In this document: piece after piece, positions 1 to 11,364 of the stretch
Layout: each line of letters opens with the position of its first letter
Position numbering within the stretch: the first letter of the stretch is position 1
Assembly (NCBI GenBank): GCA_023212695.1
Contig: JALCCG010000110.1
Coordinates: forward strand, 1 to 64,000
Source of the DNA: Sporisorium sorghi
Taxonomy: Eukaryota; Basidiomycota; Ustilaginomycetes; Ustilaginales; Ustilaginaceae
DNA: 64,000 nt
Direction: 5' to 3'
Position numbers and translations under genes: made by a program
Notes under the pieces: generated by a model
Seen by the model: the letters and a program-made list of their open reading frames with translations, nothing else
Databases searched by the model: none
Told to the model about the DNA's origin: nothing

Positions 1-59
1 AGGTAGGGGGGTTAAAACGGGGGTCCTTCCGATTTTGTTTTTGGAAAACAAAAAAAAGG

Positions 60-103
<44 letters not shown>

Positions 104-357
104 ATAATAATGTCGAATTGTTAGATTCAGTCGAGTGGAGGATCGGGCGCTCGAGCCAGCTTTCCAGCTGAAATCAAGGAAATGCTGAGTCGATGTGATG
201 CTTGGCAACCTTTCTTCATTGCTTCCATCTACGACAACGAGCCGCAACACGACATTCAACACACCATCACAGGGCAGAATCACGACAGCGAGAAATCGCT
301 TGCTCGTCGCATCTCGGCGGTACAACCCTTTCGGCAAAACCCTGCTTTCTCGCAAAC
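1..357. other. Window edge, promoter and leader of CSN5; long A run
   Basis: No gene is seen here. An A run interrupted near its start fills about 50-101, followed by ATAATAATAAT. The sequence before it (GGGGGG, AAAA, GGGGG runs) looks like low-complexity or poor-quality sequence. Positions 110-357 would be the promoter and leader of the CSN5 gene. Confidence 0.5.
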
Positions 358-1557
358 ATGGCATCATCATATCCCTCCGGCTCAACATCATCGTCGGCCA
401 CGATGGCGCGCGCCAACTTTGAGCTCAACAACGCCATCATCCCGCTCTCCTCCTCGACGCTCGACTCGATCTTTGCGTACGACAACGAAGCCCAACGCGC
501 GATCCTGCGATCCCAGCCTTGGAAGACCGATCCTCACTTCTTCACCAAGGTGCGCATCAGTGCGGTTGCGCTGATCAAGATGGTGATGCACGCGCGCTCG
601 GGCGGGATCTACGAGATTATGGGTCTCATGCAGGGTAAAATCGACGTTGCGAATCGCACCCTGTATGTGATGGACAGCTTCGCGCTGCCCGTCGAAGGCA
701 CCGAGACGCGCGTCAACGCGCAGAACGAGGCGTACGAGTACATGGTGCAGTATCTGGATCATTCCAAGCAGGTCGGGCGGCTGGAGAACATTGTTGGATG
801 GTACCACTCCCACCCGGGCTACGGATGCTGGTTGAGCGGCATCGACGTCGACACGCAACGCACGAATCAGCAGTTTCAAGATCCGTTTGTTGCGATCGTC
901 GTCGACCCCAACCGCACCATCTCGTCGGGCAAAGTGGACATCGGCGCCTTCCGCACTTTCCCGCAAGGCTACACTCCACCTACCTCTGGCAGCGGAGAGG
1001 GCGAATACCGCAGCATCCCGCTGAGCAAGATCGACGAATTTGGCGTGCACGCCAACCAGTACTACCCGTTGGAGGTGGAGCATTTCAAGAGCAGTCTGGA
1101 CGGCAAGCTGCTGGATCTTTTGTGGAACAAGTACTGGCGAACCACTCTGAGCCAGTCGCCGCTCGTGGCCAACCGCGCGTACACCACGGCGCAGGTCAAG
1201 GATTTGGCTGACAAGCTCGCGCTGACCAACGCCGCCGTGGTGGGCAGGCAGAGCGTCAGCAGTGTGCCCTTCGCCCGCGCTGCGGCGGCAGGTGCGCCGG
1301 CGCCAGCGGCAACGGGCCAGCCAGAGAAAGGCAAAGCGAGATCCAGGGCGCCAGCACCTCCGCCACGCCAACCAGCGAGTGCAAGTGGCACAGCAAGCGC
1401 AGCAAGCGCAGCGACACTCGTCGACGACCTCTCCAAGCGAAGCAAGACATCGACACTGTCGCGTGCAGCCAACGACGCGCACAAGCTCGCCAGCGAGGCG
1501 AACCACGGCTTGCTCGCCAGTCAGTTGAAGCACACGCTCTTTAATGGGCGTGCGTGA
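358..1557 (+). CDS. csn5: COP9 signalosome subunit 5 (JAMM deneddylase)
   Basis: A 399-residue protein of the CSN5/Jab1 family, the catalytic subunit of the COP9 signalosome, which removes Nedd8/Rub1 from cullins. The MPN+ (JAMM) zinc site is complete: Glu86 in YEIMGLM, then His150, His152, Ser160 and Asp163 in [14 protein letters not shown]. The ATG at 358 is chosen because the family N-terminus (FELNN..., then W.T.PHFF.KV.ISA.AL.KM) follows closely; the frame is open upstream to 202 but has no earlier ATG. The last 100 or so residues are an Ala/Pro/Ser-rich tail, longer than in animal CSN5 (about 335 residues). The frame is continuous, so no intron is needed. It converges on the cyclin gene. 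Confidence 0.95.
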   Translation: MASSYPSGSTSSSATMARANFELNNAIIPLSSSTLDSIFAYDNEAQRAILRSQPWKTDPHFFTKVRISAVALIKMVMHARSGGIYEIMGLMQGKIDVANRTLYVMDSFALPVEGTETRVNAQNEAYEYMVQYLDHSKQVGRLENIVGWYHSHPGYGCWLSGIDVDTQRTNQQFQDPFVAIVVDPNRTISSGKVDIGAFRTFPQGYTPPTSGSGEGEYRSIPLSKIDEFGVHANQYYPLEVEHFKSSLDGKLLDLLWNKYWRTTLSQSPLVANRAYTTAQVKDLADKLALTNAAVVGRQSVSSVPFARAAAAGAPAPAATGQPEKGKARSRAPAPPPRQPASASGTASAASAATLVDDLSKRSKTSTLSRAANDAHKLASEANHGLLASQLKHTLFNGRA

Positions 1558-2057
1558 AGGCGGCGGCTGCAGTGCGCAATACAGTGGCGAGGTGTTTTTG
1601 GAGGTTGCGGCCGGGCGGCAGCGCGGGTTGGAGAGCAGTGCTGCTGCTGGCGACGATGGCGAGGCTGTTGCAGAGCGTCTCCATGATGTAGTTCTCACTC
1701 TCAGACACTGCAATGAAAAACACCGCATCCAGCTCATCCCCTTCAACGTCGTCTCTGATCCAACCGTACCCTCTGTGCACCGTCTTTCACCATGTGACTC
1801 AACCCGCACTGAACGAAACCAACATGGTCTGCCTGCATCACACAAACGACTCAACCTCAATCTCCTAACATGGCTCATCCAGGGCAACTCGCCTCGTCGC
1901 AATCTGTAAAAGATGATTTTGTAATGCAGCGTGTAGAATGTAGAACGAGATGAAAGACATGCAAGAAAGAGCTTTGGCGCTCTGGAGCTGGTAAAAAAAA
2001 AAAACGAGTAACGAGTCGATAAGAGTGTGCGCGGTCACTGCTACTCTAGGCTTTGTT
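1558..2057. other. Convergent intergenic region between CSN5 and cyclin B
   Basis: About 500 bases serving as the 3' regions of two converging genes. It holds a 12-base A run near 1993 that could belong to a 3' UTR. No supported gene is seen. Confidence 0.5.
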
Positions 2058-3363
2058 TCAAAAGGTCTCGGTGGCTTCATATGCATTGGTCACGTCGCGA
2101 AGCACGTGTCGGGTGCCCTGACGATGCTGAGCGCCCCCCGCAGTTTTGGCGGTGTCCAGCATGTGTTCGACGTCATCGTCAATCTCGTGTGCCTCCTCCT
2201 CCTCCTCCTCAACCTCAACCTCCTCGTCGTCATCGTGGGCATACGAGACAGTGTCGTCACCATCGACGTTCTGGCTGGGCTCGGCGTCAAAGTGCGCCTG
2301 GCTATGGCTGCTGGGCGTGTTGACGCGCGACGAAGAGATGGGCGACTCAGGACGCTCAATGCCCTTGCGCGCGTATAGGTCGATACGGAGCACGTTGAGG
2401 TCCTGCTGCTCGTCGACACCCACCACGCCCTCGGGGAACGTCTTGTGCGCCCAGTCGATCACATAGGTGGAAGCGCGCATAAACTTCTTGTGCGCGTACT
2501 TCTTGTGGAAGAACTGGTGGGTGATGGGTCGCAAGCAGAAGTCGAGCATGATCTCGGCAGTGCCCAGCAGCTCCGGCTCCGAGTAGCTCGAGTAGTGCAC
2601 CAGCGTGGGCGTCCACTCGCCACGCTCGAGCACCTCGCGTGCCAACCATACCGAGGCGGCGGCGATGAGCGAAGGAGGGTGCTCCATGAGACGATAGTCG
2701 AGCAGCGAGATCTCCATAAAGTACTTGGCGACGGTACGTGTCTGGATGTCGTAGTTGTCGGCCTTGCTGATGCGACGCAGGAAGTTCATGGGATTAGGAT
2801 ACGACATGCTGAAGTCGAGCACTTTGAGGACGTAACGTTCGGCGCGCAGGATCTCGACGTCCGTGTAGCCGCCGTCGGCGAGAAAGTAGAAGTTCTGGAT
2901 CGAGGGACACATGACCTCTTCGTACTTGGACGCGATGAACATGGCGGTGACGCCGACGAGTTGCAGCTTGGAGAGCGAGATGGTGCGTCGGGAGAGGAAG
3001 CGGTCGATAATGTTGACGGCGAGGTAGAGCGTCTCGGGGAGCAGCCGGAACTTGGCGTGGACGTCGACGAGCCAGTCGACGAGGATGGCGCGCACTTCCC
3101 AGTTGATCTCTTTCTGGGTCAGCATGTAGTCGCCGTTGGGCATGTTGATGATCTCGAGCTCCTTCATGTACTCGAAGATGTCGTTGACGTACTCGGCGAC
3201 CATGAGCGGGTCTTCGGCGTCTTCGGCGTCGAGGTCCTCCCAGCCTTCGTCCTTGGCGGGCTTGCTGGCCTGCTCGGTCTTGAGACGTTTGGCCTGGGGA
3301 GCCTCCATCTTGTCGTCGGTGTCGTGGACCTCGTTGAGCTGGACCTTGGATGACCGCGACGAC

Positions 3364-3396
<33 letters not shown>

Positions 3397-4192
3397 GCGA
3401 CGGGAGCGGCGGAAGCATCACGACGACGGAGACCGGTCTGCGAGTTACCCGAGACACTGCGATCCATGGAGCCCTTGCGAGCACCGGCGAGAGCAGTGCT
3501 GGCGGCAGGGACGGTGGTGGATGTTGATCTGGATGATGCGGCCGAGGGGACGGCTGATGTTGTGGAAGCAGTAGTGCCAGCGACGCGCCTAGAGGCACGC
3601 AAGGGGCGGTCGGCAGCTGTAGCAGCGGTGGCATCTCCGGTGGTGGTGGTGGGTCGGGTGCGTACGACGCGACGAGCAGCACCAACGCCGGTGGTGGTGG
3701 TAGTGGCTGATCGTGACGAGGTGGATGCCGTGGTGGTGGTGGTGGCGCGAGGCTTGATGGCATCCTTCAAGGCAGCTTTGCCCTTGTCGTCGTTGGCGGC
3801 CGTGGTGGAGCGCGTTCGATTGGCGTTTGTGAGATCGCCGAGCGCGGTCCTCTTCCGAGTTCCGAGAACGCCGGAGGCGGCCGAAGCAGCCGAAGATGCC
3901 TTGGTGGCCGCGGTGACGGTGGAAGCAGGCTTGGAAGGACCAGCATCAGCAGCATCTTGAAGGCGAGCGGTTCGAGACGAGACGCCCGTGACGCCGGCAT
4001 TCTCTTTGGCCTGAGCGCCGGTGGCAGAGGCGGTGCTGCGTGTCCGCAATGGGATGCGACGGTTTGCCTGCAGGATAGCCAAGACGAGGTGATGATCGCG
4101 TCAGAAGAGTTGGCAACGATGAAGGAGGCTGAGCTGCGCGCGCGAGAGAGGGAGAGAGATAGACTTACGGTGTTGTGAGACATGAGAGGCAT
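2058..4192 (-). CDS. clb1: B-type mitotic cyclin, two exons
   Basis: A 677-residue B-type cyclin, the regulatory partner of Cdk1 at entry into mitosis. Exon 1 (4169-4192) encodes MPLMSHNT. A GTAAGT donor begins at 4168 and a CTGCAG acceptor ends at 4068, so exon 2 runs 4067-2058 in frame. Near the N-terminus RTALGDLTN (about residues 81-89) is a textbook destruction box for APC/C. The middle is an Ala/Thr/Ser-rich linker with a run of 11 Ala. The cyclin boxes (about residues 300-560) include the helix with WEVRAILVDWLVDVH, FIASKYEE and YPNPMNFLRRISKAD. The tail is acidic (DDDEEVEVEEEEEE). The symbol follows smut usage; Clb1 versus another Clb is not proven. Confidence 0.93.
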
Positions 4193-6816
4193 GGTTGTAG
4201 TATGAGAAGGTTAGGTAGAAGGTGAGTCTGGGCTAGGCTGTCGATCGTGTCAGACACGGAGGACGCGACGATGGCGGCGAAGCAGGTGATGCAGAGGTGG
4301 CAATACGAGTCAGCTTGAGAACATGGAAGAGTGAAGGTCGAAAGCTTGCAGATCGAACGCGACGTGTGAGAGGTTGGGAGACGAGATGCTGAAAACGTAG
4401 ACGCGACCGAGCAAAAAAACGAAGCGGAACGATGAACAGGGAGTAAAGGAGATGATGCTGAAGCTGGAAGCAGAGGATGATGGTGCCAGAGACGAATGCA
4501 AGGGAAGAGATACGAGCGAGACGAGACGAGTGGATACGATGAGGAAGGGAGTGAAGGAAGGATGATGAATCGAGAAAGGAAAGCGTCTTTGCTCGTCTGA
4601 GCATTTCCAGTCGCTCGAGTGGGGCAGAAAAAGAAGGGGGGAAAAAAGAGGCAGCAGACAGGCAGAGCACGAGACAAAAAGCCACGACCAACGTGACTGG
4701 CGATTTGGCGTTCGCGGTGGGAAAATCAGAGAAAATCCGAAAAAATAATTTCGAATAATTCTCTCTGGAGCTGCAGCTGCGATTTTTTCTCCAACGCGCT
4801 TTTCTGGTGGAAAATAGCGCGAAAATCCATCGACTGGCTGCGTGTCGCAATGGAGCCCGCGAGCATCGAAGCTGACCACACCGCGATCTGCAGCCACAAA
4901 AAAAAAATCAAAAAAATCAAAAAAAAAAAATCCCGTTCGCTGCTCGCTGCTCTCACTGCGAACGCCCAGCCTCGTTGACGGATTTTGGACGCGAATTTGT
5001 TAGATCTCTAGCGTGGAGCCAGCTTGCTCGCTGCAACACCACCCGTCGTCATCGTGTCGACAATGAGAACAAGGTGTTGCAGCTTCTGGGTGGCGGGAAG
5101 ATGAGCAGGAGAATCTGAAGGTCATGAAGACGCTCTGAATGAAGCAAGAACAAGCTGGCCAAGAAGCGCGACCGCAGCTGTCGCGCATTGTGGACGAGCG
5201 TGATGCGACTCGTTCGACTCGGCCGCCTTGCTTCTGCCCACTGGCGGTAGCAAGCAAAGAGCTGCTCCGAGGAAAGGAAGGGTAGGAAGAGCGCGAAAGG
5301 CGACCGAGCCGGGCTACGGGCTACACGGCCAAAGGCATGGCCAAACACGACGAAGCGAAACAAGGCCGACGGCTTCAAGCAAGCACGAGACGGAGAGACA
5401 AGAGCAAGAGCAAGAGGCGTAGCAGCTGCGATATGATACTCACCACGTGCTAGAGAGCTTAATGAAGAGGAGATCGTTCTTGGCTAAGGTGTTGTAGGTT
5501 GCTTGTATCCAGGGTCGACGGTGCTAGTCCAGTGTGCTTCCGATGAATGTTGACAAGGAGCGTAGATGGCGAACGCGTTGGATGAGTGAGGCTATGGGAT
5601 AGCTTGTTGTAGTTTTGTGCAGCAGATATGAGAGCAGTGAGCTCGGCAGATGAGGTTGATATGATCCGAGTCTTGAGGAATCGGCGCAGAAGACGTTGTA
5701 GCTGTGGCTCGTTCAAACGAAGCGCGTGTGCTTTCAACAACACTCTGGCGGGGTTTGGCGTGTGGTGTGATCAGGGTGAAGAAGGCGAGAAGAGGTGATG
5801 ATGGTGATGATGGAGAAGGTAGGTGAGGTGGTGGATGGTGAGGAGAAGAGTCAAAGTCGAGCGAGCAAAAGTCATTTCTGAGACACGCTCACCAAGCAAA
5901 GAAGGCCGAGAGATTTGTATTTTGAGAGAGGCGCTTACAGTATGCTTTGTTGGTAGTCGATTCTACAGGCGAAATACAGTAGTTAGCATTCGAAACTCCA
6001 AGTTGGTCGGCCTTTGACTTGGCTGCCTTTGCCTTGACTGCTTTTGACTCTGGTTGATCATCACACGCAAGGGTCCCGAAGACACGCAAAGGAGGCTCTT
6101 CCGAAACAAAGCTGAGCGTGAGCGTGAGCGTGAGCATGAGCGCCAACGTGCATCGTGAAGCGTGTTGAGTGAGCGTGATTGTGTGACCTTTACCGTGAGT
6201 AGAAACGCTTTTTCCAGCTCATGATTCGATTCGGGTTGCAAGCTGGCTGCGCTTGCTCTTTTCAAGCGAGAATACAAACACCACGAGCAGCATTACAGCA
6301 AGCGCGAGCCTGGCTCTCGAGTCGGTCGGCGCGCCCGCACATTCCGTCTACGTCACGACTGGTAGCTGCTGTGACGCTGTGCTTGGGCGTCGGTTGAGAT
6401 CCGAAACACGCTCTCACCTTCGGGCGTCGACGCATCCCGTGAGCGTGTCGCACGTGAGCTGGGTCGATAGCCTGACTACGCTACGAACCTGGCTCGGCAA
6501 CCCTCTGGCCAAAAAAAATGACACAAAATCAAGAAGAAATCCGGACTCGAAAAAAAAAAAAAAAACAAAAAAAAACAAAAAAAAACACTCCACATCCAAG
6601 CCACACGCGACGCGGGCTCAACATCACGTGCCGCAACCATCCTTTTGCCTTTTCGCAGCCGCAGCGAGCTAGCGAGATCTTATCTCTTTGAGTTAGAGCT
6701 GCAACGACCAAGATGAAATGCACCACGGCACTAGTCACAACAGATAGACACGAGTCACACAAGGCCGACCGCGTGTTTGCTTGCTCGAGTCTTGCAACTG
6801 CCATGTGGACCAAATA

Positions 6817-6852
<36 letters not shown>

Positions 6853-7085
6853 GCAGCGAATACAAGAGGCTTGAATCACGAAATTAGAAACAAGCGCTCA
6901 ATCCCACCTCCTCTGCAGTGTCTTATGCAGATGATTGACGGAAGCTCCGCCGGGCTCGCGTGACGAGATCGCGTTGAGTAGATTCGCGCTTCTCGTCTCG
7001 AGAAAAAGTGCAGCGCGCTACGGTCAAGAGTAAGTTACGCCACGGAACCAACACTTTTGACCGACTGCGCGGCTTCTGCTTGACC

Positions 7086-7137
<52 letters not shown>

Positions 7138-7512
7138 GAGAAAAACGAGAAAACTCAGCCATCACCGCTAACCACTCTCACTCTGACCATCACTATCATC
7201 ATCATCCACGGTGGCAACGAATACATCTCCGCTTTCCATCCCACTGGACCACCATCTCATCCGCACGGTTCGCGCGGCTCGAAGGACATCCTGACAGCAG
7301 GCAAGCTCCACTGGCTACTTGATTGCCGCAACCACCACCACCATCATCCTGAGCATCCACGCCCACGCCTACGGAAAAAAGCGTCGAGGCTCGTCGATCC
7401 AAGCGCATGCTCAGCTTCATAGCCGCTTCACATTCGCTCGCGCGAGCAGGCCCGAGCGCCCATCACGCAACTCGCATTCGCGGTGTGAGATCTCGCTCCC
7501 GCTCTCGCCACC
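4193..7512. other. 3.3 kb gene-free region between cyclin B and the helicase gene
   Basis: A divergent promoter region of unusual length. It has many short overlapping open frames, none with a family signature. Visible items are an interrupted A-rich tract at 6549-6587, a GA repeat at 6821-6846 and a 50-base A run at 7087-7136. Minus-strand sequences resembling splice donors (near 5440, 5930 and 6190) would fit a spliced leader or noncoding RNA of the cyclin gene, but this is only inference. Confidence 0.5.
7087..7136. repeat. Poly(dA) run, 50 bases
   Basis: A homopolymer of 50 A about 380 bases before the helicase start. It may be a nucleosome-excluding promoter tract; its exact length is uncertain in any assembly. 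Confidence 0.8.
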
Positions 7513-10500
7513 ATGCAGCCTCTCACTCACATCAACCCGCTCTTGCACGCACAGCGTCTCAACATTGTCCATCATACAAAACCAGCCACAGCAGACAAAG
7601 CAACCAACACCAGCATGTCACCTTCCCCCATCACTCCGGCCAAGCGTCGTCATCCACCTTGCTCTTCCTCTTTTGCACAACCCGAGGCTTCTACCAGCAA
7701 GATCAAACCACCCGCACCCGCATCCGCACCTTCAGCAAAGCTCTCCACCTCTACACCAACGTACGCCAGCAAGCCGCTCAAGAAAAAGCTCACTTCTTCC
7801 AATGACGACTCTGTTGCCGCTCGCATGCAACCCCGGCTTTCCGAGACCTCGTGGCGCAGAGCCCAATCCTATCAGCATGCAGACCTCAACGGTCCCTCTC
7901 GTCGCACCGTCCTCGAATGGCTCCCTCGCGAGGTCGTCTTTATCATCCTCCATCTGCTCTCCTTTCGCGACATCCAGAGCCTCGTCCGAGCCGACAAACG
8001 CTTGCGTCCCCTCATCCATGCCAACTCCTTTTGTCCCTGGAGAAAGACGCTCGCCTCCTTCCTCCATCGCCAAACACTGTACGACGAGATCATCGCTCAA
8101 GAGGAAGATTCCCTCTTCGATGCAAACGACAACCATCCTGACAGCAATCACGACGAGCACCACGACAACTCGACCGACGCCAATCAATCCGCACGCGACA
8201 CTGCCAATCACCCAGCTGAGGTCGCCAATCCACCACACACAAATCAGGAGCAGATCGAACAAGACTTTATTCAGGCATACACCCATCTCGTCGTCAGACT
8301 GCAACTCAAGAGCGCCCCTCTCGACCTCCTCGAACTCGTTCCTTGCCTCACCCGACTTTGGCACCACCACGCTGCCTTTGATCTCGTCCGCAAATGGTGT
8401 CGTGACTTTGCCGTAGGCCGCGCCACCGCAGACCAGCTCTTTGATGCCCTCGATCACGTCCTTGCGGTCGAAGTTCTCTGCAGCGTCCGTCTCTATCTCG
8501 CCGTCGTCCGCATCTCCCGCGCCTTCTCGCAAAACACGCCTCCGCTCCAATCGGTTCGCATCTTGGACTACGACTGCCGCACAGCCATCAACTCCTTTTT
8601 CCAGCCCGACCGCATCCTTCCTGCACCCGACGCCCATCTCACCTTCCAACTCACCCACGAGCAGGACCGATTCGTGCGTCGAGACGTTCGACCTGGCGAA
8701 CTCATCAAAGTACAGGCATTCGCAGGCACGGGCAAGACAAGATCGCTTCTCGCCTACGCCGAGCGCCGTCCACACAAGCGCTTCCTCTACATCGCCTTCA
8801 ACAAGGCCGCAGCAGAAGAGGCGCGCCGTCGCTTTCCCCACCACGTCCAGTGCCGCACCATGCACTCGGTCGCTCTCTGCCAGGTCGTGCGTACAGCCGG
8901 ACAGGACATCGGCGATCTGCGAGCACGCGACGTCGTGCGCCTGCTCGGCGAGAGCCTCCCAGAAGGACAGCTGGTTCGCCCACAAGCCATGGCTACCCAG
9001 GGCGGCGGACGCGACCACCGCCTCACCCCCACCGCCGTCGCCACCTACGTGCTCGCCACCCTCCAGCGCTTCTTCTACTCGGACGACACCACCATCATCC
9101 CAGATCGCCACGTCCCCAACAAGGTAGCCACCGACACGGACCTCAAGATTCGTGCCGTTGCAAGGTGCGCTCAGGAGCTGTGGGACTCCATCCGACAGGG
9201 TTCACCCGACCGCAACGGCAAGTCGGTCAAGTGTCCGCACGATGCCTACGTCAAGCTGCTTCAGCTGCAGGCTCCGCATCACTCGGAAAACTTCTTCAAG
9301 GCGTTTGACGTGCTCTTGCTCGACGAGGCGCAGGACTTGTCCGCCGCTCAAGTCTCGATCCTGCTGCGAGCCAAGAAGCATTGCGGCATCCTCATCGTTG
9401 GTGACGTCTTTCAGAAGATCTACGGCTTTCGCGGCGGCACTGCAAAGGCGTTCAACGAGCGTCTCTATCCCTCTTCGGCTCATTTCCAGCTCACCAAGAG
9501 TTTCCGTTTCGGTGATGCCGTCGCCAAGATTGCCACCGAGATGCTCGGCCTCCGCAAGCCCGCACCTTGGGAAAAGACAGCGCCCAAGCCAGTCCTAACG
9601 GGCACTCTGGGAATGGCTGACCGCGTCTATGCCGAAGCCAACGTGTTCCGCTCCCTCCTTGAACCGCCACCTACAACGACGACAGAGCCGGCGCAGCCCA
9701 CACAGCAGCAACAGCAGCAGCAGCAGCACCCTCAAAATGGTCCAAACGGCGCACCGGCAGAGATGCAGCCTACTGAAGCAGCCGCCACGACAATGACGGC
9801 TGATGCGGATCAAAGGGAAGAGGGACGACGAGCCGTGGCTCTGCAGGTAGGGTCAGTCGGAAGAATCGGCCGCAGCGACGACCTGGTCCGTCATACGCGC
9901 ATCTTCCGATCCAATCGCATGCTCTGTCTCACTGCTTTGGCATTGTCCGCCTCGCTGCCGCAACCACATCGCATCTTTCTCAAGACGAGTCAAGCTCTAC
10001 AGCCCGACGCCATCGTGACGCTGCTTCGCGACGCGCACATCCTCTACCACAACGACTCGAGGTCCATGTCGCGCAACTCGCTGCTGCGCGACTTTGTCAG
10101 CTGGAAAGACCTCGTGCAACGTGTCGAGGCCGAAGGCTCGGGCGAGAGCAAGCTGAGTCTGGCTGTAGCGCTCGGCGGCCTGTTGGCGAGCAACGACTTT
10201 CTCGAACAGGTGGCTCAGCTGGAGACGCGCTTTGCAGACACGGAAGAGGACGCCACGGTGATTCTGACGACAGTGCATCAGGCCAAGGGTCTCGAATGGG
10301 ACTGCGTCCATGTCGAGGACGACTTCCGACCCGTGTTCGGCAGCGACAGGACGCAGCGCGTCGAGGTGGCGAGCTACTGGCATCAGGACGAGCTCAACCA
10401 CCTATACGTCGCTCTCACACGGGCCAAGCGCCAGCTAGTGGTGTCCAAAGTGGTGCTGCAGTGGATCGCCGCGATTCGGGGCCTGTATCGATACAGGTTG

Positions 10501-11073
10501 CTGACGAGCAACAGCAGCACGAGTCTGGGCAAGACGGGCCTGTGTCCTCACTGCAGGGCGTCCAAGCATCCGTTGGTGGTCAAGGAGCACCGCTTGGCGT
10601 GCTTTGACTTTTTGAATCCACGATGCAACGATGCCACCGCTTCGTCTCAGCACAGTGCGAGCGCTGGTGCTGCTGCTGCTGTCAAAGAGCCACCACCGCT
10701 CACCCAGATCATCGGATGCACGGCCTGCCTCTCGGACCCAAATTCGGCCGTCCACTTGGACTCGCTCGCCGACCCGGATCTGGCATTGTTTGTGGCAACC
10801 GCACCCAAGATCACTCGCCAACGTCCACACGCTCCCAAGCAACCTCAGTCGGATACAAACACCAGCAGCGAGAAGAAGGCTTCGACAACGGCGGCTACAG
10901 CTACAGCAGCAGCAGCTACAGCAGCAGCAGCAGCAGCAGCAGCAGCTACGGCGGCGTCGTTCAAGTTGGATCCAGCCAAACATGCTTTTTTGAAGGCGGA
11001 CCACCGGTCGATGAAGTGGGCTATCATGCATCACGAGTACAAGCGCGCGGTGTATGGGTGGCTTGGTGATTGA
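7513..11073 (+). CDS. fbh1: F-box DNA helicase, FBH1 type (SF1, UvrD-like)
   Basis: An 1186-residue protein joining an F-box to a superfamily 1 helicase, the plan of Fbh1, a nuclear anti-recombinase that displaces Rad51 and works within an SCF ubiquitin ligase. The F-box lies at about residues 130-165 (LPREVVFIILHLLSFRDI). Helicase motifs follow in order: GTGKT (Walker A, about 405), FNKAAAEEA, TMHS, LLLDEAQD (about 602-609), VGDVFQKIYGFRGG, TKSFRFG, TTVHQAKGLEWD and LYVALTRAK. Two Cys/His groups follow (CPHCRAS...C and CTAC). A Gln run and a C-terminal Ala run come from CAG/GCA repeats. The ATG at 7513 sits in CCACCATG; the ATG at 7615 is an alternative. No break is seen. Confidence 0.92.
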   Translation: MQPLTHINPLLHAQRLNIVHHTKPATADKATNTSMSPSPITPAKRRHPPCSSSFAQPEASTSKIKPPAPASAPSAKLSTSTPTYASKPLKKKLTSSNDDSVAARMQPRLSETSWRRAQSYQHADLNGPSRRTVLEWLPREVVFIILHLLSFRDIQSLVRADKRLRPLIHANSFCPWRKTLASFLHRQTLYDEIIAQEEDSLFDANDNHPDSNHDEHHDNSTDANQSARDTANHPAEVANPPHTNQEQIEQDFIQAYTHLVVRLQLKSAPLDLLELVPCLTRLWHHHAAFDLVRKWCRDFAVGRATADQLFDALDHVLAVEVLCSVRLYLAVVRISRAFSQNTPPLQSVRILDYDCRTAINSFFQPDRILPAPDAHLTFQLTHEQDRFVRRDVRPGELIKVQAFAGTGKTRSLLAYAERRPHKRFLYIAFNKAAAEEARRRFPHHVQCRTMHSVALCQVVRTAGQDIGDLRARDVVRLLGESLPEGQLVRPQAMATQGGGRDHRLTPTAVATYVLATLQRFFYSDDTTIIPDRHVPNKVATDTDLKIRAVARCAQELWDSIRQGSPDRNGKSVKCPHDAYVKLLQLQAPHHSENFFKAFDVLLLDEAQDLSAAQVSILLRAKKHCGILIVGDVFQKIYGFRGGTAKAFNERLYPSSAHFQLTKSFRFGDAVAKIATEMLGLRKPAPWEKTAPKPVLTGTLGMADRVYAEANVFRSLLEPPPTTTTEPAQPTQQQQQQQQHPQNGPNGAPAEMQPTEAAATTMTADADQREEGRRAVALQVGSVGRIGRSDDLVRHTRIFRSNRMLCLTALALSASLPQPHRIFLKTSQALQPDAIVTLLRDAHILYHNDSRSMSRNSLLRDFVSWKDLVQRVEAEGSGESKLSLAVALGGLLASNDFLEQVAQLETRFADTEEDATVILTTVHQAKGLEWDCVHVEDDFRPVFGSDRTQRVEVASYWHQDELNHLYVALTRAKRQLVVSKVVLQWIAAIRGLYRYRLLTSNSSTSLGKTGLCPHCRASKHPLVVKEHRLACFDFLNPRCNDATASSQHSASAGAAAAVKEPPPLTQIIGCTACLSDPNSAVHLDSLADPDLALFVATAPKITRQRPHAPKQPQSDTNTSSEKKASTTAATATAAAATAAAAAAAAATAASFKLDPAKHAFLKADHRSMKWAIMHHEYKRAVYGWLGD

Positions 11074-11364
11074 GGAGCAACAACCGAGTGGAGGAAGGGG
11101 TGGAGGGCAATTGAGAAGGAGAAGGAGGAGTTTTGTATCTGTGACATTCCACCCAATAAGAGAAACGTCTCACACTACGAAGTCGCGCCATTCAGAGACC
11201 TGAGGAGTCAAGCTCTGTGTGCGTTCCGGGCAAAAGATGCGTCTGTGCACAAGCTCTCTAACGAGCAGACACACGCAGCCTTCCTCTGAGCAATCTGAAG
11301 AGAAGCACGTCTGCATTGCAAATCCAAGCCAGCCAGCTAGCCGTCGATCGATTCCAAGCGCGCA

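Noticed and set aside
388..1902. Minus-strand frame of 504 codons over CSN5
   Set aside because: Antisense shadow of a high-GC gene; the plus strand encodes a complete JAMM protein.
7732..9111. Minus-strand frame of 459 codons over the helicase gene
   Set aside because: Antisense shadow; helicase motifs are on the plus strand.
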